Source: Coriobacteriia bacterium
GTDB lineage: Bacteria; Actinomycetota; Coriobacteriia; Anaerosomatales; PALSA-660
Direction of reading: 5' to 3'
Length of the DNA stretch: 46,179 nucleotides
NCBI GenBank assembly: GCA_030651905.1
Contig: JAUSBS010000047.1
Span: 1 to 46,179 of the forward strand
Shown in pieces: positions 29,504 to 39,030 of the stretch (the first letter of the stretch is position 1; each line of letters begins with the position of its first letter). Both the position numbers and the translations under genes were made by a program. Below the pieces are notes generated by a model. It had not been told where the DNA came from. It searched no databases and worked only from the letters and a program-made list of their open reading frames with translations.

Positions 29504-31519
29504 TCAGTGCTTCGAGCAGGTCTGCGCCGGCACGAGCGATGGCTCGAGCTCCACCTGGAAGACGTCCGGGCAGCGCGGGTTGGCGAGCAGGAACGTGTCG
29601 CGACAGATGCGCACGCCCACGAGGTCGGACGCCGGCGCTGCCTCATCTGCGGCGACCGCTCCGGTCGCGGGGCGCGACGGTTCCGCGAGCAGCGGCAGAG
29701 CAGCCGTGGCGAAGCGGCCCCACACCATCGCGGGGAAGCTGCCGCCTGTGACCTTGATCCCGTGCACGTTGAGCATCTCGACCTGCGCTTGGCGATAGCC
29801 GACCCACACAGCGGCGACCATGTCGCCGGTGTACCCGACGAACCATGCGTCACGGTACGACTGCGTCGTGCCCGTCTTTCCGGCGACGGCGCGCCCGATG
29901 CGCGCGTTCGTCCCCGTGCCGCGCTCCACGACGTCGCGGAGCATACCGGAGGCCTGGGCGGCCACGGCCTGCGCCACCGCGCGCTTCGGCTTCGTCGTGG
30001 ATGCGAACAGGACCGCGCCGCGGTCGTCGGTCACCTTCAGGACGGCGACCGGTGGGCTGTGCATCCCGCCGGACGCCAGCGTCCCGAATGCGGATGCCAT
30101 CTCGAGCGGCGAGACGCCTTTAGACAGCCCGCCGAGCGCGATGGCCGGATTCGGCTCCAGAGGCGAGGTGATGCCCATCCGCTTCGCGGCGTCGACGACC
30201 TTCTCGGGTCCGACCTCCATGATGAGCCGCGCGTACACGGCGTTGACGGACCAGTCCGTCGCGGCCCGGAGCGTGAGCCGGCCGGTGGTGAAGCCGTTCT
30301 CGTAGTTCTCAACCCGCCAGTAGCCGTCCTTCACGCGCACGGTGTAGGGCGACGTGTCGAAGGTGCGATCGGGGCTCACGCCGTTCTCGAGCGCGGCCAC
30401 GAGGACGAACGGCTTGAACGCCGATCCCGGCTGCCGTCGGCCCTGCGCAGCGAGGTTGTACTGCGCGGCCGCGAAGTCGCGCCCACCCACCATCGCGAGC
30501 ACCCGCCCATCGCGGGGATCCAAGGCGACCAGAGCACATTCGGGGTCGGCCGGTGCCGGCAGGACGGATGCGACAGCCGTCTCGGCTGCCCGCTGGGCCG
30601 CAGGCTCCAGTGTGGTGTAGACGCGCAGCCCCCCGGTAAAGACCGCCTTGCTACCCATCTTCGCGATGAGCTGCTGCTTCACGTACTCCACGAAGTACGG
30701 CGCGACCTTACTCGCCTCCGCCTTCGCCGCGGTCAGCTTAACCGGCGTCGCCCGGGCCTCGACCTCCTGCTCCGACGTGATCAGCCCGAGGTCGCGCATA
30801 CGGGCGAGCACCTCGTCGCGACGAGTCTTCGCGGCCGCCGGATCGACGGTCGGCGAATAGCGGGAGGGCGAACGGATCGCGCCCGCGAGAAGAGCCGACT
30901 CGGCAAGCGTCAGACTGGAGGCGGGCTTGCCGAAGTATCCGCGGGCCGCGCTCTCCACGCCGTAGCGGCCGTTCCCGAAGTACACCATGTTCAAGTAGCC
31001 CTGGAGGACCCGCTCCTTCGAGGTCTTCGCCTCGAGTTGATACGCCATGAGAGCCTGGCGCACCTTGCTGGTGACCCCACCGGAGCGACCCTCGTCGAAG
31101 AGCAACCGGACCAGTTGGAGCGTGATGCTGCTTGCTCCCCTGCCGCTCGTGCCCTGCAACGCTCCCATGACCGCGCCGGCATCGACCCCGTCGTGTTCGA
31201 AGAACCGCTCGTCCTCCGCCGCGACCACCGAGTCTTGAAGGACCTTCGGCACCGCCGAGATGTCGACGACCTTGCGATCCTGCTCGCCATGCCATTCGGT
31301 GAGCACCGAGCCGTCGGCGGCGTAGACGACCGAGGTCCGAGCCGCCTGGAGCGCGCCGGGGGCCGACTCGAGGTCCGGGAGCGTCCGGGAGAGTTCGAAG
31401 AGATAGAGGCCGGCGACCAGCACGACGACGAAAGCCACGCCGAGGGCGCCTGCGAGCATCTTCAGTATTCGGATCCAGCGACCGGAGCCTGCCACGGACA
31501 GCCCTTCGAGCCGCATGCC
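29504..31519 (-). CDS. Class A penicillin-binding protein (PBP1A-like)
   Basis: VVAAEDERFFEHDGVD...SSITLQLVRLL (glycosyltransferase; RNLA-type motif diverged), PGSAFKPFV, GKTGTTQSYRDAWFVGYTGDMVAAVWVGY; start at MRLEGLS approximate. Confidence 0.93.
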   Translation of the reverse strand, partial: GMRLEGLSVAGSGRWIRILKMLAGALGVAFVVVLVAGLYLFELSRTLPDLESAPGALQAARTSVVYAADGSVLTEWHGEQDRKVVDISAVPKVLQDSVVAAEDERFFEHDGVDAGAVMGALQGTSGRGASSITLQLVRLLFDEGRSGGVTSKVRQALMAYQLEAKTSKERVLQGYLNMVYFGNGRYGVESAARGYFGKPASSLTLAESALLAGAIRSPSRYSPTVDPAAAKTRRDEVLARMRDLGLITSEQEVEARATPVKLTAAKAEASKVAPYFVEYVKQQLIAKMGSKAVFTGGLRVYTTLEPAAQRAAETAVASVLPAPADPECALVALDPRDGRVLAMVGGRDFAAAQYNLAAQGRRQPGSAFKPFVLVAALENGVSPDRTFDTSPYTVRVKDGYWRVENYENGFTTGRLTLRAATDWSVNAVYARLIMEVGPEKVVDAAKRMGITSPLEPNPAIALGGLSKGVSPLEMASAFGTLASGGMHSPPVAVLKVTDDRGAVLFASTTKPKRAVAQAVAAQASGMLRDVVERGTGTNARIGRAVAGKTGTTQSYRDAWFVGYTGDMVAAVWVGYRQAQVEMLNVHGIKVTGGSFPAMVWGRFATAALPLLAEPSRPATGAVAADEAAPASDLVGVRICRDTFLLANPRCPDVFQVELEPSLVPAQTCSKH

Positions 31520-31643
31520 GGCATGGGAAACCACGCACTTCGCAGCGAAACACGTACCGACTCGCGCCGCGGGCCGACGGGCATCGCGCGCCCGTGCGCT
31601 ATCCTTGCACTATCGCCCCCGGAGCAAGGAGCGGCGCGCCCAC

Positions 31644-32312
31644 ATGGTAGCACTTCCCACACGCCGCGCCCCGGCGCCTGAGCCGTCCCAACGCAGCGCC
31701 GACGGTCCGGTCGCCGCCCTCTTCCTGGCGTGGCGTCGGCTGCTCACTGCGGGTATTCGCGGAGCCTGTCGCGGAGGTCGCGCCCTCGCAGCATCGCGGC
31801 CGGTGCGCGGCGCCGCCCTGGCGATACGCTACCTGCGCGATCCCGCCGGCACGCTGCGCGCCTCGGACGCGGACGATCGCACGCTGCTCAAGAGCGCGGG
31901 CGCCGTGGCACTCACTGCAGGCGTGGTGCTGTCCTTCGCGGTGCCGGGCGCGCTCGGAACCCCGCTCGTGCGCCGATTCCTCGCTGCTGGATGGATGGCG
32001 GCCTGGGCACTCGCGAGGTTGTTCATCATGCGCACCGCTGCCAGAGGCGCGCTGGCTCGCACTCCGTCCTCCATCGACGACGCATGGGGACCCGCGCTGC
32101 TGCCGTTCGCCGTCGCGGTGATCGACCCTCTGCCGCTTCTGGCGCTGGCCGCTTCAGCGCTGTTGACGTTGCGGGGCTTCGAGGGGCTCGGAGTCGAGGC
32201 GCGCGAGGCCCGGCGTGTGGTCTTCATCGCTTTCGGCGGCCAGGTCGCAGCCGAGATCGTCGCCTGGCTCGCACGAGGGGGGCTTGTGTTCCTGCTCTCC
32301 CTGCGCGGCTAG
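31644..32312 (+). CDS. Membrane protein, possibly Yip1-like
   Basis: ORF with several hydrophobic segments, ATG at 31644; family assignment tentative. Confidence 0.6.
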   Translation: MVALPTRRAPAPEPSQRSADGPVAALFLAWRRLLTAGIRGACRGGRALAASRPVRGAALAIRYLRDPAGTLRASDADDRTLLKSAGAVALTAGVVLSFAVPGALGTPLVRRFLAAGWMAAWALARLFIMRTAARGALARTPSSIDDAWGPALLPFAVAVIDPLPLLALAASALLTLRGFEGLGVEAREARRVVFIAFGGQVAAEIVAWLARGGLVFLLSLRG

Positions 32313-33256
32313 ACCGCCGCGGCCCCGTCCACCTCGACGCCGCCGCTCCCCCACTCCGCGAGCACGACGCCTGCCAGTACGACCGCGGCCCCCGCCAACT
32401 GGATGGGGCTCAACGCCTCCGTCGAGGTCAGCCCGACCGTCAGCCGCAGCGGCTCGTACAGGGAAAGCGCCGCCGCCAACATCACCGCAAAGGGCAGCTC
32501 GAGGGTCGATACGACCGCCGCCTGCGGAGCGCCCATCCCACGCATCCCGCCGAGATAGAGCATCACCGCCGCGAATGTCGGCACCGCGACGATGGCGGCG
32601 AGCGCCATCCACGCCTGCGGCTGCCAGCGCGCGACCGCCGTCCCGCTCCCGGTGAAGGCCGCGATACCCGCCATCCCGATCGCCGAGATGCCGAAGGTGT
32701 AGGCCATCAGCACCAGTCTGGGCGTCGTGCCCAGCGTGCGGAACGACAGCACGTTGAAGATCGCGTAGCCGAGACCCGCCCCGAGACCGAGCAGCACGCC
32801 TTGCGCATTCAGCGCGACGCCGCTCGAGAAGACCCCTGCCACGAGCGCGCAGCCCGCGAACGTCATGATGACCGCGGCGATCCGTCTGGGGGGGAAGTGT
32901 TCCTTCAGGAACAGCCACCCGATGATCGAGACCATCGCCGGATACGTGTAGAGAAGCACCGTCGTGACCGACACGCCGACCTCACGCAGCGCGAACGAGT
33001 AGCACAGCGAGCCCGCGCCATAGCCGGTCACGGACAGCCCGAGGAACCGCAGCAGGTCGGTCCGACCGACCTTGAGCGCCGACGGATCCCGCATCGCCTG
33101 GGCCGCGGCCATCACGACCGCCGCGATGGCGAAGCGGACCGCGAGCAGCGAGAGCGACTCCGCGCCCTGGGCGAACGCCCACGTCTGCAGCGGCCCGAGC
33201 GTGGCGAAGCACGCCGCCGAGACGATGACCGCGACCAGAGAGGACTTGCGCGTCAC
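32309..33256 (-). CDS. DMT-superfamily transporter (EamA)
   Basis: Two EamA-like halves with about 10 hydrophobic segments; VTTVLLYTYPAMVSIIGWLFLKE and AAVVSTLELPFAVMLAAALSLYEPL. Confidence 0.88.
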   Translation of the reverse strand: MTRKSSLVAVIVSAACFATLGPLQTWAFAQGAESLSLLAVRFAIAAVVMAAAQAMRDPSALKVGRTDLLRFLGLSVTGYGAGSLCYSFALREVGVSVTTVLLYTYPAMVSIIGWLFLKEHFPPRRIAAVIMTFAGCALVAGVFSSGVALNAQGVLLGLGAGLGYAIFNVLSFRTLGTTPRLVLMAYTFGISAIGMAGIAAFTGSGTAVARWQPQAWMALAAIVAVPTFAAVMLYLGGMRGMGAPQAAVVSTLELPFAVMLAAALSLYEPLRLTVGLTSTEALSPIQLAGAAVVLAGVVLAEWGSGGVEVDGAAAV

Positions 33257-33362
33257 GTGGGATGCCCTTCACGGGAAAAGGTGGATCGTACCTTCGCATC
33301 CTGCCACACAAACGCGCGGACGACGAAGGGCGGCGCATGCACACGGATGCTAGACTCGCCGC

Positions 33363-33770
33363 ATGCCTGATGCCGCTCACATCGGATCGACGCGCGATCG
33401 CGCACTGCGCTGGGTGCCCGTGCTCGCGTGGACGGGGGTCATCTTCGCGATGAGTTCGATCCCCGGCTCGAACCTGCCTGGCGGGTACTCGTTCCAGGGA
33501 CATCTCGCCGAGTACACCGTGCTCGGCGCGCTCGTCATGCTGGCCCTGCGCCACCGGCCGAGGCGGGTCGCACTCGCGCTCATCGCCCTCGCGGCGTGCT
33601 CGCTCTATGGCGTCAGCGACGAGCTGCACCAGGCGTTCGTCCCCGGACGCACGCCCGACGTGCTCGACTGGGCGACGGACACGGTCGGCGCGGCGCTCGG
33701 CGTCAGCGCGACGATAGCGTGGCTGACCTGGCGCGGGAGTCGGCGCGCCGGTGAAGAGGTCGACGGCTAG
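33363..33770 (+). CDS. VanZ family protein
   Basis: WVPVLAWTGVIFAMSSIPGSNLPG...HLAEYTVLGALVMLAL...YGVSDELHQAFVPGRTPDVLDWATDTVGAALG. Confidence 0.9.
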   Translation: MPDAAHIGSTRDRALRWVPVLAWTGVIFAMSSIPGSNLPGGYSFQGHLAEYTVLGALVMLALRHRPRRVALALIALAACSLYGVSDELHQAFVPGRTPDVLDWATDTVGAALGVSATIAWLTWRGSRRAGEEVDG

Positions 33771-33789
33771 AAGCCCTGCGGAGTACGCC

Positions 33790-35247
33790 TCAGACCGGCC
33801 CCATCTTCATGCCGGGCGGCATCTCCTCGCGAAGGAAGTCGAACCGGTCGCCGTAGTCCTTCATCATCTGCTCGAAGGCGCTCATCATGTACCGGCGCTT
33901 GAAGCCGTCCGGCAACGCGGCGACTTCCTTCATCTTCTGTCCGTAGAAGGTCATGTAGCACTTCGCGAGCGCCCGGTACACATCGTCGAGCGACATCTCG
34001 TACGGCTCGATGATCGGCGTCATCAGGTTGTACTTGGAGTAGTCGAACACGCGGATGCGGTCCTTCATCTCCTCGTGGAGCGGGGTGAACGGCATGGGCG
34101 TGATGACCGGGAAGACGGCGATGTCGGGGTTGAGTCGCACGGCCTCGGCAGCGGTCTTGGCGATGGTCTCCCACGTCTCGTTCGGGAATCCGATCATGAA
34201 CGACGCCTCGGTCATGATGTCATGCTCGCGCAGCAGGTCGATGGCGCGCTTGTTCATATCGACGTCGGTGCCCTTGTTGAGGCTCGAGAGCATCTCGTCG
34301 GAGCTGCTCTCGGCGCCCAGATACATGTGGATGATGCCCGCCGCCTTGTACTTCGGCAGCAGGTCCTCGTCGCGGATAATGTCCTCGACGCGCGTCTCCA
34401 TCAGCAGATGCACGTCGAGGTCCGCCTCTATCAGCAAGTCGAGCTGCTGCTCCCAGCGGTCCCGGTCGTTGGTCGGGTACGGATCGATCAGGGTTATGAA
34501 CTCGACCTCGTACTTCTCGACGAGAAGGCGGACCTCGTCGACGACCTTGCGGGGATCACGCGCTCGCCAGTCGCCGCGCCAGAACTTCCGGTGCGAACAG
34601 AACGAGCATCCCATCATGCAGCCACGGGTCGTCAGTATCGACGCCATCCGGCCCCAGGGCTCGATGTTGTAGTGGTACAGGCTCCAGTCGAGAAGGTGCC
34701 ATGCCGGCGACACGGTATCGAGGTCGGCGATGTGCGGGCGCATCGGGGTCGTGACGAGCGTCTCTCCGTCCCAGTAGGCGATGCCAGCCACATCGGCGAC
34801 ACGGCCCGACGCGACGGCGGCGAGCAGCTCGGGCAGCGTCTCTTCCATCTCGCCCCGCAACACGTAATCGACCCGGCACTCGGGCTCACCGAGGATCTCG
34901 TCGTACAGGAAGGTCGGGTGCGGTCCGCCGATGATGGTGACGATGCCGGGCGAGACCTCCTTGGCGATAGCGAGCGTCTTGAGCGCGGCCGGCACGGTAG
35001 CGGTACTGATCGCTCCCGACACCGGCAGATAGTCCAGCGAGACCACGAAGTCCGGCTTGTACGCCTCGATCTCGGCGCGCACGTCGTCGAACGTGAAACC
35101 GTTGTTCATCGCGTCGCAGAGCTTCGCCTCATGCCCCGCGTCGAGCGCGGCCCCGGCGAGGTAGGCGAGCTGGAGTGGAGGCCACGTACCGATGACCTGG
35201 ACGCCCCAGCAGCGATAGGGAGGAGCGATGAAGAGCACCTTCGCCAT
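33790..35247 (-). CDS. B12-binding domain radical SAM protein
   Basis: MAKVLFIAPPYRCWGVQVIGTWPPLQLAYLAGAALDAGHEAKLCDA; TRGCMMGCSFCSHRKFW (CX3CX2C). Confidence 0.9.
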   Translation of the reverse strand: MAKVLFIAPPYRCWGVQVIGTWPPLQLAYLAGAALDAGHEAKLCDAMNNGFTFDDVRAEIEAYKPDFVVSLDYLPVSGAISTATVPAALKTLAIAKEVSPGIVTIIGGPHPTFLYDEILGEPECRVDYVLRGEMEETLPELLAAVASGRVADVAGIAYWDGETLVTTPMRPHIADLDTVSPAWHLLDWSLYHYNIEPWGRMASILTTRGCMMGCSFCSHRKFWRGDWRARDPRKVVDEVRLLVEKYEVEFITLIDPYPTNDRDRWEQQLDLLIEADLDVHLLMETRVEDIIRDEDLLPKYKAAGIIHMYLGAESSSDEMLSSLNKGTDVDMNKRAIDLLREHDIMTEASFMIGFPNETWETIAKTAAEAVRLNPDIAVFPVITPMPFTPLHEEMKDRIRVFDYSKYNLMTPIIEPYEMSLDDVYRALAKCYMTFYGQKMKEVAALPDGFKRRYMMSAFEQMMKDYGDRFDFLREEMPPGMKMGPV

Positions 35248-35332
35248 GGATGTGTCGACTCTCACTCTCGTTCGTGGACATGAACACGTACGTTACGACG
35301 CAGCCGTGCGCGACCTGCGGGTCTGCGCGGCC

Positions 35333-36436
35333 CTAGTAGATGCCTGACTCGGCGGCTTTCTGCGTCGAGATCCCCAGCTGACGCAACTTGATCTTGAAGT
35401 CGTGGGCGTTCGCGGCCATCGACATGGCGTCGTCCATCGTGATCGCCCCGGCTTGGTAGAGCGTCAACAGAGACTGGTCGAACGTCTGCATGCCGTAGTA
35501 GTCGCCCTCGTTCATGGCGTCGCGGATCTTGTAGGTCTGCTCCGGGTCGAGGATGTATTCGCGGATCGTCCCGGTCATCACGAGCACTTCGACCGCCGGT
35601 ACGAGACCACCGTTGATCGAGGGGATGAGGCGCATCGAGATGATGCCCTTGAGTGTCGAGGCGAGCATGAGACGGATCTGCTTCTGCTGGTATGGCGGGA
35701 AGAAGTCGATGATGCGGTTGACCGTCTCCGTCGCATCGATCGTGTGCAGCGTCGAGAAGACCAGGTTCCCGATCTCCGCGGCCGTGAGCGCGGCCGACAC
35801 CGTCTCATGGTCGCGCATCTCGCCGATGAGGATGACGTCGGGGTCCTGGCGAACGACGTGGCGCAAGGCGTCGGCGTAGCTCTCGGTGTCGATCCCGATC
35901 TCACGCTGGTTGACGATGCACTTCTTGTCCTGGTGCAGGACCTCGATGGGGTCCTCGATCGTGACGATGTGTCCGTCACGGGTGTCGTTGATGTGGTCGA
36001 TCATGGCTGCGAGCGTGGTGGTCTTGCCCGACCCGGCGGTCCCGGTGACGAGCACGAGGCCGCGAGGCTCATCGGCCAGTGTCCGCACGACCTGGGGCAG
36101 ACCGAGGGACTCTATCGACGAACGGTCCGTGGTGACGCGCCGCAGCGTCATCGCGACGCTGCCACGCTGATGGAAGACGTTGACGCGGAACCGCCCGACG
36201 CCCGGAAGCGAGTACGCGAAGTCGGTCTCGCAGTGGCTCTCGAAGCTGGTCCTCTGCCGCTCGTCCATCATGCCGGCTGCGAGGCGATTCGTGACCTCGG
36301 GGCTGAGCGGCTGTACGTCGCGCAGTACGACGAGTCGGCCGTTGAGGCGGACCGCGGGCGGACTGCCTGCCTTGATATGCAGGTCGGAACTGCCCTGATC
36401 CGTCATGAGCTTGAGGAGTCCGTCGATCTCAGCCAT
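35333..36436 (-). CDS. pilT: Type IV pilus twitching/retraction ATPase PilT
   Basis: MAEIDGLLKLMTDQGSSDLHIKAGSPPAVRLNGRL...LVTGTAGSGKTTTLAAMIDHIND...ITIEDPIE-type motif...LIGEMRDHETVSAALTAAEIGNLVFSTLHT. Confidence 0.93.
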   Translation of the reverse strand: MAEIDGLLKLMTDQGSSDLHIKAGSPPAVRLNGRLVVLRDVQPLSPEVTNRLAAGMMDERQRTSFESHCETDFAYSLPGVGRFRVNVFHQRGSVAMTLRRVTTDRSSIESLGLPQVVRTLADEPRGLVLVTGTAGSGKTTTLAAMIDHINDTRDGHIVTIEDPIEVLHQDKKCIVNQREIGIDTESYADALRHVVRQDPDVILIGEMRDHETVSAALTAAEIGNLVFSTLHTIDATETVNRIIDFFPPYQQKQIRLMLASTLKGIISMRLIPSINGGLVPAVEVLVMTGTIREYILDPEQTYKIRDAMNEGDYYGMQTFDQSLLTLYQAGAITMDDAMSMAANAHDFKIKLRQLGISTQKAAESGIY

Positions 36437-36543
36437 GTCCCCGCCCTCGGGTGTCGCTGGTCGCGTGCACGCTAATCCTACCAGCATCGCGCGACACATG
36501 GTTCGCGCAAGGTCAGCCGGGGCCGGCGCCGGCGATGGAGTCC

Positions 36544-37560
36544 CTAGGGCCGACACGCCCCCGAGAAGTCACGGAGCAGGGGGTCCACGCTCACGACATC
36601 GCCGGTCCTCGGTGAGTGGATGAACATGCCGCCACCCACGTAGATGCCGACGTGGTGGATGGGTCGGCCGAAGAAGACGAGGTCGCCTGCCTGCAGGTTG
36701 GCACGTGACACGCGCGCGCCCGCCGAAAGCTGCGCGCGCGAACTATGCGGAAGCCGAACCCCCACCTGCGCATACACGAACATCGTGAACCCGCTGCAGT
36801 CGAAGGAGCCTGGGCCGGTGGCGGCCCAGTGATACGGCCTCCCGAGGTAGCGCCTCGCGATCGTCACGACACCGGAGCGCGGGGACTTCGAAGGGCTCCC
36901 CCAGTCCCAGCCTCCACTGCGGGAGGGTCTGGTGCGCCGCGCCGCGGCCATCGCGCGGGCGCGCTCCTGCGCACGAAGTGCCGCGATCTCGCTCTCGAGA
37001 CCGGCGAGCATCGCAGCCCGCTTCGCCAAGTCGACGGTGATGGTCCGCTTCCGATCCGTGACGACCTTGAGGTGCCCGCGTGCCTGGGACTGCGACGCTT
37101 CAAGGTCGGACTCCACGCGCAGGCTCTCCTTCCGGGAGGCCCGCAACTCGGCAAGGGCCGCCGACTCCTCCTCGTTCCACCTCGTGAGAAGGTCCCACGT
37201 CTGCGTGAAGTCCTCGAAGGTCGTGGTCCCGAACAGGACGTCGACCGTTCCAAGAGGTCCGTTGCGGTACATGCTCTGGGCGCGCGCGTCCAGAGAGCTC
37301 TGCAGGACGCCGATCCGCCCGTTCAGTCGCCGAAGTGTGGACTTGTTCTCGGCGACCTTGCGCGTGGCCTCGAGGTAGCCGACGCGCGCCTCGTCGTAGT
37401 CCTCGACGGCGATCTCCATCCTGGAGTCGAGAGCGTCCAGTTGCTTCTTGACGCGCACGGCCTCTGCCCGCTTGTCCGCGACAGGAGTCGCGGCTGCGGG
37501 AGAGGCGAAGAGGAGGAGCGCGACCGCGAGGGGGGCCGCGATGAAGGCGGAGACTCGGAT
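36544..37560 (-). CDS. Secreted NlpC/P60 endopeptidase with N-terminal coiled coil
   Basis: Signal peptide (M)RVSAFIAAPLAVALLLFASPAAATP; coiled coil; AATGPGSFDCSGFTMFVYAQVGVRLPHSSRAQ...GDLVFFGRPIHHVGIYVGGGMFIHSPRTGDVV; apparent start codon AUC at 37560-37558. Confidence 0.88.
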   Translation of the reverse strand: MRVSAFIAAPLAVALLLFASPAAATPVADKRAEAVRVKKQLDALDSRMEIAVEDYDEARVGYLEATRKVAENKSTLRRLNGRIGVLQSSLDARAQSMYRNGPLGTVDVLFGTTTFEDFTQTWDLLTRWNEEESAALAELRASRKESLRVESDLEASQSQARGHLKVVTDRKRTITVDLAKRAAMLAGLESEIAALRAQERARAMAAARRTRPSRSGGWDWGSPSKSPRSGVVTIARRYLGRPYHWAATGPGSFDCSGFTMFVYAQVGVRLPHSSRAQLSAGARVSRANLQAGDLVFFGRPIHHVGIYVGGGMFIHSPRTGDVVSVDPLLRDFSGACRP

Positions 37561-37607
37561 GGTCCTCTCCTCCCTGTTCGGGGTCGGAGGGGGCGGGTCA
37601 AACCGTG

Positions 37608-38546
37608 TCAGGGTAGCACAGGGGCCGAAACGGCAGCCAGTCCGAGGCACAGTCCGTCGAGCAGGCCGACTGCGATGCGCTGAGCCGCCCGCTCGTCGGC
37701 CGCGCCACCCGCGAGCACCACGTCCACAGTGCATGGCGTGCTCGGAGAGGAGAGCAGCGCCACCTCCAGACGCGTCGCCAGCGCGTCCCCGCCGTCGCCG
37801 GCGACGACCCGCGGACGGTCCTGCGCCGCGCCGTGACTGTCGATCACTCCCAGCGCGAAGATGAGGCTGCACGGGGGTTCGCACCCGTCGGCCACGATCC
37901 GGACGCGCGCCGCGGGATTGCTCGCCAGCGCCAGGTTCTGCAAACGGTCCGCGATCGCGATCGCATGACTGTCGAGCGCGACCACTCCGACCTCGACCCG
38001 GGACAGCACATCGGCGCTGCGCGCCGGCGAACGGTGGAGCTGATCGAGGGCCTGCGCGGGCTTGTCGGCCCACACGTGACGGAGGTTCCCGAGGGAGCGC
38101 ACGGTATCCGGGCCGACGATCCCGTCCGCCGGCAGGCCCGAGTTCGACTGGAACTCACGTGCCGCGCGTTCGGTGAATGCCCCGAAGATGCCGTCGAGGT
38201 CACCCGCCGCGAACCCCAGCACGTTGAGGGCGCCTTGGAGCGCCAGGACATCGGCGCCGTGGAAGTGCGGGAAATGCAGGTAGAGGAGACGGTCTCCGAG
38301 TCTGAAGGTGGCGTCGACGAGTGCGGCCCAGGTGCGCTCTCCGACGTCTCCGTCCTCTTCCAGATCGCGCTCCTTCTGGAAAGCACGGACAGCGGCGAGT
38401 GTGGCACCGAGGAAGACACCGTCTATGCCGGTGGGCCCGAGGTCCGCTCCGAGGACACGCAGTCGCCGCTGGACGTCCTCGACGGCCGGCCCACGGTCAC
38501 CCTTGCGGATCGGTCTCACGTGACGCAGCCTCTCGTCGCCATCCAT
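37608..38546 (-). CDS. Protein with two peptidoglycan-binding (PG_binding_1) domains
   Basis: IRKGDRGPAVEDVQRRLRVLGADLG...GIDGVFLGATLAAVRAFQKERDL and GADVLALQGALNVLGFAAGDLDGIFGAFTERAAREFQSNSGLPADGIVGPDT; C-terminal domain not confidently assigned. Confidence 0.85.
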   Translation of the reverse strand: MDGDERLRHVRPIRKGDRGPAVEDVQRRLRVLGADLGPTGIDGVFLGATLAAVRAFQKERDLEEDGDVGERTWAALVDATFRLGDRLLYLHFPHFHGADVLALQGALNVLGFAAGDLDGIFGAFTERAAREFQSNSGLPADGIVGPDTVRSLGNLRHVWADKPAQALDQLHRSPARSADVLSRVEVGVVALDSHAIAIADRLQNLALASNPAARVRIVADGCEPPCSLIFALGVIDSHGAAQDRPRVVAGDGGDALATRLEVALLSSPSTPCTVDVVLAGGAADERAAQRIAVGLLDGLCLGLAAVSAPVLP

Positions 38547-38576
38547 CCGTCAGCGCGCGCCGCGCGCCGGGGAGGA

Positions 38577-38936
38577 TCACCGGTAGCCGTACCGGTCCCG
38601 GAACTTCGCGACGTTCGTCTGCACGAAGGCGCTGTGGGTCTCGGCCCGCGCCATGAAGCGGTCGATATCGAGTTCGACGACGGGGTCACTGTCGTACGAG
38701 TAGCACAGCCCGTCTCGGCACAGGACGAACGCGTCAGCGAGTTCCAATAGTACCACCGCGACGCTGCTGTCCGGACGCTCCAGGATGCGTGCGACTTCAG
38801 CAACAGAGAGGGATTGCCCGGCGCGGATGCGTAGCAGGTGGACGACCTCGCGGACCAGGTGCTCGGTCGCACGGTCCCCCGGTAGATGTTCCAGCGCCTT
38901 GCGCAGGCTCACCAGCACCACGCCTCTCGCGGGCAC
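38577..38936 (-). CDS. Small winged-helix-like hypothetical protein
   Basis: LVREVVHLLRIRAGQSLSVAEVARILERPDSSVAVVLLELADAFVLCRDGLCYSYDSDPVVELD. Confidence 0.65.
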   Translation of the reverse strand: MPARGVVLVSLRKALEHLPGDRATEHLVREVVHLLRIRAGQSLSVAEVARILERPDSSVAVVLLELADAFVLCRDGLCYSYDSDPVVELDIDRFMARAETHSAFVQTNVAKFRDRYGYR

Positions 38937-39030
38937 GCATCTCGGTCCACTCCGAGCCCATCCTCGGCCATCTCCATCGTAATGCCCGCTTCAGAAAGCG
39001 TAAACGGCCTTCATCAAGGTTGTTCGACCG

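Noticed and set aside
29507-31681. 724-aa plus-strand ORF opposite the PBP1A gene
   Set aside because: Antisense shadow ORF typical of high GC; Arg/His/Asp-rich low-information translation, while the opposite strand has clear PBP motifs.
33751-35283. 510-aa plus-strand ORF opposite the radical SAM gene
   Set aside because: Shadow ORF without domain-like features.
36522-36533. GCCGGCGCCGGC palindrome downstream of the P60 gene
   Set aside because: Short GC palindrome expected by chance in this composition; weak terminator at best.
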